From Synergistes sp. (GTDB lineage: Bacteria > Synergistota > Synergistia > Synergistales > Synergistaceae), in contig JAEEYY010000044.1 of the NCBI GenBank assembly GCA_016288355.1, forward strand, positions 1 through 5,167: a DNA stretch of 5,167 nt, given 5' to 3'. The first letter of the stretch is position 1. Each line of letters begins with the position of its first letter. A program made the position numbers and the translations under genes. This document shows, piece by piece, positions 1 through 4,335 of this stretch. Below the pieces are notes generated by a model that saw only the letters and a list, made by a program, of their open reading frames with translations, did no database searches and had not been told where the DNA came from.

Positions 1-221
1 ATGAAAGCGATAAAGAGCGAATAAATGATGATGATATGCCACATATAGCTCTTGAGGAATCCCGCGGCATCCTCCACAGAGCGCACAAAACTCTGCGTAA
101 CGCCGAAGCCTTCCTCAGTGAGTATGAAAAATTCCCTGAACCCGTCGACGATCGTAGGCAGCAGCCCGAGAAAAAAGGCCGCGGCAAGCGCCCAAAGGAT
201 CCATTTGCCCGTTTTGTTCAT
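1..221 (-). CDS. N-terminal part of an unrecognised membrane protein, cut by the window edge
   Basis: An open frame without stops runs leftward from an ATG at 221-219 to the window edge (73 codons, C-terminus missing). The start is supported by a strong ribosome binding site, GGAGGGGG at 238-231, nine bases before the ATG. The protein begins MNKTGKWILWALAAAFFLGL: a short positively charged N-terminus and then a hydrophobic stretch (about residues 7-22) that is either a signal anchor or the first membrane helix. A mixed polar segment follows (about residues 23-58, with EE and ED acidic pairs). A second very hydrophobic segment, HIIIIYSLFIAF (about residues 61-72), begins at the cut. This suggests a multi-pass inner-membrane protein. 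A hydrophobic N-terminus of this shape could fit several families, for example a cardiolipin synthase-like enzyme, but no diagnostic motif is present and I do not assign a function. It lies downstream of ogt on the same strand, 229 bases away, probably with its own promoter. Confidence 0.72.
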   Translation of the reverse strand, partial: MNKTGKWILWALAAAFFLGLLPTIVDGFREFFILTEEGFGVTQSFVRSVEDAAGFLKSYMWHIIIIYSLFIAF

Positions 222-230
222 ATAAGCACG

Positions 231-238
231 CCCCCTCC
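231..238 (-). promoter_or_regulatory. Ribosome binding site of the partial membrane protein gene
   Basis: The minus strand reads GGAGGGGG, then nine bases, then ATG (221-219). It matches the anti-Shine-Dalgarno well. It is the main evidence that this frame, and not the overlapping plus-strand frame, is the real gene. Confidence 0.65.
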
Positions 239-294
239 GTGCGCCGGCTGCGCGCGTCAGATGCGCCGCGCGTCCGTCCGAAAGGCGTAAAGAA

Positions 295-329
295 TATTTT
301 TGCCGTTCCGGTGATATCTGGCAAAAACA
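295..329. repeat. Inverted repeat TTTTTGCC / GGCAAAAA in the leader of the partial membrane protein gene
   Basis: TTTTTGCC at 297-304 and GGCAAAAA at 320-327 are perfect 8-base inverted arms around a 15-base loop. On the minus-strand transcript the pairing extends by one G-U and one A-U pair. It lies 76-106 bases before the ATG at 221, within the expected untranslated leader. It could be a leader hairpin or a protein-binding dyad. The stem is mostly A-T, the loop is large and no T-run follows beyond the arm itself, so I do not call it a terminator. Confidence 0.35.
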
Positions 330-369
330 GTCAGCCTTTTCCTGCATCCGGGCGCTGCGCTGCCGTTAC

Positions 370-396
370 ATTATACTATTTCCCGCGCTCCGTCAG
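370..396 (-). promoter_or_regulatory. Candidate promoter for the partial membrane protein gene (proximal)
   Basis: A perfect TATAAT lies on the minus strand at 375-370. The best -35 is CTGACG at 396-391 (4 of 6 matches to TTGACA), but the spacer is only 15 bp, shorter than usual. It would start a transcript near 363, about 140 bases before the ATG. The perfect -10 makes it plausible; the short spacing makes it uncertain. The -35 overlaps a 13-bp palindrome. Confidence 0.3.
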
Positions 397-407
397 GAAT
401 GATTCCT
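395..407. repeat. 13-bp perfect palindrome AGGAATGATTCCT, possible operator
   Basis: Six-base arms AGGAAT and ATTCCT flank a single central G. It sits between two minus-strand TATAAT boxes: it overlaps the likely -35 of the proximal one and the expected start site of the distal one. That position is typical of a repressor site. The sequence matches no operator I can name with confidence, and a dyad of this size can arise by chance. Confidence 0.3.
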
Positions 408-409
408 TT

Positions 410-437
410 ATTATAAATACCGGGCAAAAGTTGCCCA
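410..437 (-). promoter_or_regulatory. Candidate promoter for the partial membrane protein gene (distal)
   Basis: The minus strand carries TGGGCA (437-432; 4 of 6 matches to TTGACA), a 16-bp spacer and a perfect TATAAT (415-410). A transcript would start near 403, inside the adjacent palindrome. The -35 overlaps the short hairpin after ogt. It could be an alternative or additional promoter to the one at 370-396. Confidence 0.33.
422..436 (-). other. Short hairpin just after ogt (GGGCAA-cuu-UUGCCC)
   Basis: A perfect 6-bp stem with a 3-base loop starts 14 bases after the ogt stop codon. Its place suits a 3'-end structure for the ogt transcript. It is not followed by a T-run on the minus strand (next bases GGTATTTATAAT), so it is at best a weak or Rho-assisted terminator or a 3'-end protector. 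It also overlaps a candidate -35 box for the next gene. Confidence 0.3.
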
Positions 438-450
438 CACTGCTGCGGCG

Positions 451-939
451 CTATGCCTGACCACGGCTGTACTTAGCTTCCAGCGCAAGAAGAAACGCCT
501 TTATCTCAAGACCTCCGCCGAAACCGGTAAGACTGCCGTCGGCGCCTATTATCCTGTGGCAGGGAACTATTATCGCGACGGGATTTCTGTTGTTGGCCAT
601 CCCCGCGGCGCGGAACGCTTTGGGGGAACCCGCGGCCCGCGCTATATCGCCGTATGTCGCGGTCTTCCCGTAGGGGACGGCGCGGAGCGCCTCCCAGCAG
701 CGCAGCTGAAAGGGAGTGCCGTGCAGCGCAAGCGGCAGCGAAAACTGCCTGCGCTCTCCGCGCAGATACTCTTCAAGCTGACGCCTCGCTTCCGCAAGCA
801 CTTCCGTCTCTTTTATCGTGAGCGGGGCACGCGGGCGCGTCCCGCTCTTTTCAAAATGAAGATCGGTGATGCGGCCATCTTCCTCTCCCAGCAAAAGCCT
901 GCCTACGCCGTCAAAAGAGTATTCGGCAAAGTATCTCAT
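451..939 (-). CDS. ogt: Methylated-DNA--protein-cysteine S-methyltransferase (O6-alkylguanine-DNA alkyltransferase)
   Basis: This 162-residue cytoplasmic protein repairs O6-alkylguanine (and O4-alkylthymine) by moving the alkyl group irreversibly onto its own cysteine. The diagnostic active site IIVPCHRIIG is at residues 123-132, with Cys127 as acceptor. Other family residues are present: the helix-turn-helix region around YGDIARAAG (96-104), an Arg110 in the arginine-finger position, the Asn119-Pro120 pair before the active site, and a Glu154 that would complete the Cys-His-water-Glu network. The N-terminal 70 or so residues form the less conserved, non-catalytic domain. The length is normal for the single-domain Ogt/MGMT group; there is no Ada-type zinc and AraC-like N-terminus, so an adaptive-response regulator is unlikely. 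The ATG at 939-937 follows a purine-rich GGGGGAAAGGGA. The gene is divergent from the translation operon, with 266 bases between start codons. Ogt is used as the symbol; orthologues are also named MGMT. Confidence 0.95.
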   Translation of the reverse strand: MRYFAEYSFDGVGRLLLGEEDGRITDLHFEKSGTRPRAPLTIKETEVLAEARRQLEEYLRGERRQFSLPLALHGTPFQLRCWEALRAVPYGKTATYGDIARAAGSPKAFRAAGMANNRNPVAIIVPCHRIIGADGSLTGFGGGLEIKAFLLALEAKYSRGQA

Positions 940-976
940 TCCCTTTCCCCCGTTTCCGCAGATCCGCTGTTATACT

Positions 977-1006
977 ATTATATAGCGGCTGTGCGCGGCT
1001 TGCCCC
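977..1006 (-). promoter_or_regulatory. Candidate ogt promoter
   Basis: A perfect minus-strand TATAAT (982-977) lies 37 bases upstream of the ogt ATG. The -35 is weak: the best choice is GGGGCA at 1006-1001 with an 18-bp spacer (3 of 6 matches). A start near 970 would give a leader of about 30 bases. A weak -35 would suit the low expression expected of a repair gene. Confidence 0.35.
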
Positions 1007-1026
1007 CGATAATCGTGCCTTTTGTG

Positions 1027-1032
1027 TATAAT
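1027..1032 (+). promoter_or_regulatory. Possible second, upstream -10 box for the tuf operon
   Basis: A plus-strand TATAAT follows TTTTGTG. No good -35 lies at the right distance: TTGCCC at 1000-1005 would give a 21-bp spacer, and there is no TGN extension. If active it would start near 1039 and read through the main promoter. Translation operons often have tandem promoters, but here the evidence is one box only. Confidence 0.22.
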
Positions 1033-1040
1033 TGCGGCTT

Positions 1041-1062
1041 TTGCACATTTGCTATTGCAAAT
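1041..1062. repeat. Nested dyad symmetry over the -35 box of the tuf promoter
   Basis: Two overlapping inverted repeats are visible: ATTTGC (1047-1052), 4 bases, GCAAAT (1057-1062); and TTGCA (1041-1045), 10 bases, TGCAA (1056-1060). Both right arms cover the -35 hexamer TTGCAA at 1055-1060. A bound dimer would compete with RNA polymerase, so this could be an operator. A -35 box that itself contains TTGCAA makes some symmetry likely by chance. Confidence 0.3.
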
Positions 1063-1083
1063 CAAAGGTTAATACGCTATAAT
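1055..1083 (+). promoter_or_regulatory. Main sigma-70 promoter of the tuf-S10 operon
   Basis: TTGCAA (1055-1060; 4 of 6 matches to TTGACA), an exact 17-bp spacer and a perfect TATAAT (1078-1083) form the best promoter in the window. The region upstream is A/T-rich, as helps strong promoters. The start site should fall near 1090, giving a leader of about 116 bases before the tuf ATG. It faces the translation operon and is the only strong promoter seen for it. Confidence 0.72.
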
Positions 1084-1100
1084 CCGTCTACATATCTCTG

Positions 1101-1126
1101 AAGATCCGGCTCACCGGGTCTTTTTT
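1101..1126 (+). terminator. Rho-independent terminator-like hairpin in the tuf leader, possible attenuator
   Basis: AAGATCCGG (1101-1109) pairs with CCGGGTCTT (1114-1122) around the loop CTCA, with one G-U pair in the 9-bp stem; TTTTTT runs from 1121 to 1126. This is the standard shape of an intrinsic terminator, and only the plus strand has the T-run. It starts about 11 bases after the predicted start of the tuf transcript and no coding gene lies upstream of it on this strand. It therefore does not end a known gene. It may be an attenuator that stops a fraction of operon transcripts after about 37 bases, or the end of a small RNA from the upstream -10. I see no clear competing antiterminator pairing. 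Confidence 0.55.
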
Positions 1127-1190
1127 GATGTGCCTTAAGACAGTAACTCAGCCCACCGGCGGGGCATAAGAAACACCGGAGCAAAAAACA

Positions 1191-1196
1191 AGGAGG
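1191..1196 (+). promoter_or_regulatory. Ribosome binding site of tuf
   Basis: AGGAGG, the full consensus, lies nine bases before the ATG at 1206 in an A-rich, probably unstructured stretch. This suits a very highly translated gene. Confidence 0.8.
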
Positions 1197-1205
1197 AACT
1201 TAAGC

Positions 1206-2396
1206 ATGGCAAAAGAGAAATACGTACGCAGCAAACCGCATCTGAACATCGGTACGATCGGACATATCGACCACGGTAAGACGACGCTGACAGCTGCGAT
1301 CACCAAGACACTGGCCCGCCACGGCGGAGCTGACTTCACGCCGTTCGACATGATCGACAAGGCGCCTGAAGAGAGAGAGCGCGGCATCACCATCAACATC
1401 GCGCACGTAGAATACCAGACGGAAGCGCGCCACTATGCGCACATCGACTGCCCGGGGCACGCCGACTACATTAAGAACATGATCACCGGCGCCGCGCAGA
1501 TGGACGGAGCGATCCTCCTCGTCGCAGCGACAGACGGCCCGATGGCGCAGACCCGCGAGCACGTTCTTCTTGCGCGTCAGGTCAACGTTCCCGCGCTGGT
1601 AGTCTTCATGAACAAATGCGACATGGTAGACGACCCCGAGCTTCTGGACCTCGTAGAGATGGAGATCAGAGACCTTCTTAACAAATACGAGTTCCCGGGA
1701 GACGACATCCCCATCATCCGCGGCAGCGCGCTGAAAGCCCTCGAGTCCGACGAGGACAACGAGTGGACAGACAAGATCATGGAACTGATGAAGGCGTGCG
1801 ACGAGTACATTCCGGCGCCTGAGCGCGAAGTGGACTTCCCGTTCCTTATGCCGATCGAAGACGTCTTCACGATCACGGGCCGCGGCACGGTCGTGACCGG
1901 AAGAGTTGAAAAAGGCATAATCAAGCCGGGCGACGAAGTCGAGATCGTAGGACTGAGAGACACGCGCAAGACAGTCGCGACGAGCCTTGAGATGTTCCGC
2001 AAGATCCTCGACGACGCGGAAGCGGGAGACAACGTGGGCATCCTTCTTCGCGGCGTAGGCAAGGAAGACGTTGAGCGCGGCCAGGTCCTGGCGAAGCCGG
2101 GAAGCATCCATCCGCATACGCACTTCAAGGGCGAGGTCTACGTCCTTAAGAAGGAAGAGGGCGGCCGCCATACGCCGTTCTTCAGCGGCTACAAGCCGCA
2201 GTTCTACTTCCGCACGACAGACATCACCGGAGAGATCAAGCTTGCGGAAGGCGTGGAAATGGTCATGCCGGGAGACAACAGCACATTCGAAGTAACGCTC
2301 ATCGCGCCGATAGCGATGCAGGAAGGTCTTCGCTTCGCAGTCCGCGAAGGCGGCCGCACTGTCGGAGCCGGCGTCGTTACCCAGATAATAGAGTAG
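1206..2396 (+). CDS. tuf: Elongation factor Tu
   Basis: EF-Tu is the cytoplasmic GTPase that brings aminoacyl-tRNA to the ribosomal A site. The 396-residue protein is complete. All GTPase motifs are present: P-loop GHIDHGKT (19-26), switch I RGIT with Thr62, DCPGH (81-85) with the catalytic His85 (His84 in E. coli numbering without the first Met), NKCD (136-139) and GSAL (173-176). Domain I ends near residue 205; domain II holds GRGTVVTGRVEKG and domain III holds GGRHTPFF and REGGRTVGAG, the tRNA- and EF-Ts-contact regions. P-loop Ile21 replaces the Val of the E. coli protein, a mild change in the hydrophobic gate. The codons favour C- or G-ending synonyms more than in the later genes, as expected for high expression. 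It is the first gene of the operon, 18 bases before rpsJ; fusA is not upstream. Whether the genome has a second tuf copy cannot be seen here. Confidence 0.99.
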   Translation: MAKEKYVRSKPHLNIGTIGHIDHGKTTLTAAITKTLARHGGADFTPFDMIDKAPEERERGITINIAHVEYQTEARHYAHIDCPGHADYIKNMITGAAQMDGAILLVAATDGPMAQTREHVLLARQVNVPALVVFMNKCDMVDDPELLDLVEMEIRDLLNKYEFPGDDIPIIRGSALKALESDEDNEWTDKIMELMKACDEYIPAPEREVDFPFLMPIEDVFTITGRGTVVTGRVEKGIIKPGDEVEIVGLRDTRKTVATSLEMFRKILDDAEAGDNVGILLRGVGKEDVERGQVLAKPGSIHPHTHFKGEVYVLKKEEGGRHTPFFSGYKPQFYFRTTDITGEIKLAEGVEMVMPGDNSTFEVTLIAPIAMQEGLRFAVREGGRTVGAGVVTQIIE

Positions 2397-2400
2397 CCCC

Positions 2401-2406
2401 AGGAGG
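2401..2406 (+). promoter_or_regulatory. Ribosome binding site that fixes the TTG start of rpsJ
   Basis: AGGAGG (extended to AGGAGGGG) begins four bases after the tuf stop codon and lies eight bases before a TTG at 2415-2417. No in-frame ATG exists near the expected N-terminus, so this site and the conserved protein start together decide for TTG. Confidence 0.75.
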
Positions 2407-2414
2407 GGAATATT

Positions 2415-2717
2415 TTGGCAAAGAAGATTCGTATAAAACTTAAGGCCTTTGACCATCGCGTGCTTGACGATTCCGCCACAGAGATCGCCAAGACGGCTCA
2501 GCGTACAGGAGCTAAAGTATCCGGGCCTGTGCCGCTTCCGACAGAGGTCAACCGCTACTGCGTCCTCACATCGCCGCATGTGGACAAGGATGCCCGCGAC
2601 CAGTATGAGATAAGGACGCACAAGCGTCTGATAGATATAATTGACCCGACTCAGAAGACAATGGAGGCTCTTATGGAGCTCAACCTGCCTTCCGGAGTGG
2701 ATATACAGATAAAACTG
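2415..2717 (+). CDS. rpsJ: 30S ribosomal protein S10 (TTG start)
   Basis: S10 is a head protein of the small subunit; in E. coli it is also NusE, which works with NusB in transcription antitermination and links to NusG. Translation from TTG at 2415 gives 101 residues, close to the usual 102-103, starting MAKKIRIKLKAFDHRVLD. The next methionine is far inside the conserved core (residue 84), so TTG is the only sensible start. Conserved blocks are IRIKLKAFDH (5-14), GPVPLPTEVNRYCVL (37-51) and SPHVDKDARDQYEIRTHKR (53-71), the last being the S10 signature on the long loop. The gene body to the last sense codon is given; the TAA stop is at 2718-2720. It lies 18 bases after tuf, leaving no room for the long S10 leader that L4 uses for autoregulation in E. 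coli. A TTG start may lower its output relative to tuf. Confidence 0.98.
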
Positions 2718-2736
2718 TAAGGGTCATAAACAGAAA

Positions 2737-2742
2737 AAGGAG
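2737..2742 (+). promoter_or_regulatory. Ribosome binding site that decides the rplC start
   Basis: AAGGAG lies nine bases before the ATG at 2752. A second in-frame ATG two codons later (2758) would have a 15-base spacing, so the first ATG is preferred. Confidence 0.6.
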
Positions 2743-2751
2743 TGAAACGTA

Positions 2752-3381
2752 ATGAGTATGGGGATTCTGGGCCGTAAGGTAGGGATGACCCAGGTCTTCG
2801 ACGAAAACGGCAAAGCGGTTCCCGTGACAGTTATTGAAGCGGGTCCGTGCACGATCGTTGAAATCCGGACACCTGAAAAGAACAGCTACAGCGCAGTTCA
2901 GCTCGGTCTCGGAGAAGTAAAGCCCGCAAAGGTTACAAAGCCGATGAAGGGCTACTTCGAAAAGAAAGAAGTTGCACCCAGGCGCTGGCTGAGGGAGTTC
3001 CGCGTGGATGACACGTCGGGCTACCAGGTGGGACAGGAGATCACCGTTTCTCTGTTCCAGAATGGCGAGATCGTTGACGTCACAGGCGTCAGCAAAGGTA
3101 AGGGATATGCGGGCGTATTGAAGCGCCACGGCTTCGGCGGCACGCCGGCAAGCCACGGACATTCGGTAACGCACCGCCACCCCGGTTCGATCGGATGCAG
3201 CAGCTATCCCGGCCGCGTAATGAAGGGCCGGAAAATGGCTGGTCACATGGGCAGCGAACGCGTTACGACGAAGAACCTTAAGGTATTCGGCGTTGACGAA
3301 GAGAACAACCTGATACTTATAGCAGGACCTGTTCCCGGCGCGAAAGACGGCCTTGTGATGATTCGCAAAACAGCGCAGTAG
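2752..3381 (+). CDS. rplC: 50S ribosomal protein L3
   Basis: L3 is an early assembly protein of the large subunit; its internal loop reaches towards the peptidyl transferase centre. The 209-residue protein is full length. It begins MSMGILGRKVGMTQVFDENGK, the usual L3 N-terminus with two extra residues. The family signature region TGVSKGKGYAGVLKRHGF is at 111-128, and the loop block HPGSIGCSSYPGRVMKGRKM at 143-162, followed by AGHMGSERVT. The glutamine that PrmB methylates in E. coli L3 (in IGQNQTPG) is here a serine (IGCSSYPG, about Ser151), so that modification cannot occur at this position; many bacteria share this lack. It follows rpsJ by 31 bases, the widest gap in the operon, and no terminator or promoter is visible there. 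Its stop codon overlaps the GGGAGG of rplD. Confidence 0.98.
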   Translation: MSMGILGRKVGMTQVFDENGKAVPVTVIEAGPCTIVEIRTPEKNSYSAVQLGLGEVKPAKVTKPMKGYFEKKEVAPRRWLREFRVDDTSGYQVGQEITVSLFQNGEIVDVTGVSKGKGYAGVLKRHGFGGTPASHGHSVTHRHPGSIGCSSYPGRVMKGRKMAGHMGSERVTTKNLKVFGVDEENNLILIAGPVPGAKDGLVMIRKTAQ

Positions 3382-3395
3382 GGAGGCAGAAGGCG

Positions 3396-4019
3396 ATGCC
3401 TGTAGTAAAAGAAGTAAATTTTAAAGGCGAGGTCATCGGGGATATCACTCTGTCCGATGCCGTCTTCGGAGCCCCGGTCCACGTGCCGGCCATGCACCAG
3501 GTCGTGGTCGCGCATCTGGCTAACTGCCGTGTTGGCACCCACAACACAAAAGACCGCGGAGATGTCCGCGGCGGCGGTAAAAAGCCCTGGAGACAGAAGC
3601 ACACGGGACATGCCCGCGCAGGGAGCTCGCGCTCGCCGCTGTGGGTCGGCGGCGGTGTGGCACATGGGCCGCATCCCCGTGACTATCATCAGAAGGTCAA
3701 CAAGAAGGTCCGCCGTCTTGCGATGCGCAGCGCACTTACGCTGAAGGCGCAGGCGGAGAATATGATAGTTGTAGAGAATTTCGGCATAGATGCTCCCAAG
3801 ACGAAGAGCATGATCGCATTCCTTGAGGCGGTACAGAACGGCAAGAAGCCGCTTCTCGTCCTGCATGAGACCAATATGGCCGTGGTAAAATCCGCTGCGA
3901 ATATTCCCGGCGCATATGTGCAGCATGTCGACAGCGTCAATGTCTACGACCTTCTTAACCATGATCAGCTGATCGCAACTCCGGAAGCGATTAAAAAGCT
4001 CGAGGAGGTATTCGGCTAA
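3396..4019 (+). CDS. rplD: 50S ribosomal protein L4
   Basis: L4 folds around 23S rRNA domain I, and its extended loop helps form the narrow part of the exit tunnel. The 207-residue protein is complete; the start ATG follows GGGAGG (3381-3386) at nine bases. The tunnel-loop block is clear: DRGDVRGGGKKPWRQKHTGHARAGSSRSPLWVGGG is spread over residues 53-87. Within it, the commonly seen KGTGRARAG is KHTGHARAG, with His69 and His72 replacing Gly and Arg. Lys62-Lys63 at the position linked to macrolide resistance in E. coli (Lys63) look wild type. The C-terminal half (about 105-207) is the typical alpha/beta globular part, ending EAIKKLEEVFG. In E. coli L4 represses its own operon through the S10 leader; that leader is absent before rpsJ here, so any feedback would have to act on the tuf leader or elsewhere. 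The stop TAA shares its last A with the rplW ATG. Confidence 0.98.
   Translation: MPVVKEVNFKGEVIGDITLSDAVFGAPVHVPAMHQVVVAHLANCRVGTHNTKDRGDVRGGGKKPWRQKHTGHARAGSSRSPLWVGGGVAHGPHPRDYHQKVNKKVRRLAMRSALTLKAQAENMIVVENFGIDAPKTKSMIAFLEAVQNGKKPLLVLHETNMAVVKSAANIPGAYVQHVDSVNVYDLLNHDQLIATPEAIKKLEEVFG
4003..4009 (+). promoter_or_regulatory. Ribosome binding site of rplW inside the end of rplD
   Basis: AGGAGGT is encoded within the last codons of rplD (the Glu-Glu-Val before Phe-Gly-stop) and lies nine bases before the rplW ATG at 4019. With the TAATG overlap it suggests that ribosomes ending rplD restart directly on rplW (translational coupling). Confidence 0.75.
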
Positions 4020-4315
4020 TGAACGCTATTTCTTATGATATAATCGTGCGCCCCATTATAACGGAGAAAACCAGCCGTCAGATGGAACTGGGGCAGTATA
4101 CATTTGAAGTGCTTCCGAAGGCCAACAAAATAGAGATACGCAAAGCGGTCGAGGAAGTTTTCAAAGTCAAGGTCGTCAGGGTAAATACGATCCAGGTCCG
4201 TTCCAAACCGAAGCGGATGGGTGCCTTTTTGGGTCGTTCACGTTCCTGGAAGAAAGCGATCGTAACTCTCGCAAAGGGAGAAAAGATAGCTTTCTTTGAG
4301 GGCGCAAGCGCCTAG
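4019..4315 (+). CDS. rplW: 50S ribosomal protein L23
   Basis: L23 lies at the mouth of the exit tunnel and is the docking site for trigger factor and the signal recognition particle. The 98-residue protein is of normal length. RPIITEK (11-17) is the conserved N-terminal block; Glu16 matches the E. coli Glu18 needed for trigger factor binding. YTFEVLPKANKIEIRKAVEEVF (27-48) and VKVVRVNTIQV (50-60) are the central core, followed by the basic loop SKPKRMGAFLGRSRSWKKA (62-80) that enters the tunnel wall. The start ATG overlaps the rplD stop by one base (TAATG), giving a near 1:1 output with L4, next to which it sits in the ribosome. No unusual residues were noticed. Confidence 0.98.
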   Translation: MNAISYDIIVRPIITEKTSRQMELGQYTFEVLPKANKIEIRKAVEEVFKVKVVRVNTIQVRSKPKRMGAFLGRSRSWKKAIVTLAKGEKIAFFEGASA

Positions 4316-4335
4316 GCAGAAAGGGGAAGTATCTG

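Noticed and set aside
36..460. Plus-strand open frames of 73-84 codons at the left end
   Set aside because: They lie opposite the partial membrane protein gene and its leader, have no good ribosome binding site, and give unconvincing basic, proline-rich translations.
556..1101. A 181-codon plus-strand open frame opposite ogt
   Set aside because: It is the shadow of ogt and runs through the divergent promoter region. The translation is low in complexity and basic, with no family resemblance.
1151..1165. Small GC-rich hairpin GCCC...GGGC before the tuf ribosome binding site
   Set aside because: The stem is four base pairs with a seven-base loop and no T-run; too weak to call.
1128..1169. A 13-codon open frame (MCLKTVTQPTGGA) in the tuf leader after the hairpin, possible leader peptide
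   Set aside because: There is no proper ribosome binding site, the start lies after and not before the terminator-like hairpin, and no run of regulatory codons is present. Such short frames are common by chance.
1112..1179. Three copies of CACCGG in the tuf leader (1112, 1154, 1174)
   Set aside because: The spacing is irregular, the motif is only six bases, and it suits the base composition. I could not find a convincing alternative pairing that would make it an antiterminator.
1200..2621. A 473-codon open frame on the minus strand across tuf and into rpsJ
   Set aside because: It is antisense to two unmistakable genes. Strong codon bias in tuf removes stop codons from the opposite strand. 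The product is rich in Arg, Val, His and Asp with no recognisable domain, and no ribosome binding site supports it.
2721..2751. Possible promoter or terminator in the 31-base gap between rpsJ and rplC
   Set aside because: No -10/-35 pair and no hairpin with T-run is visible; the gap holds only a ribosome binding site.
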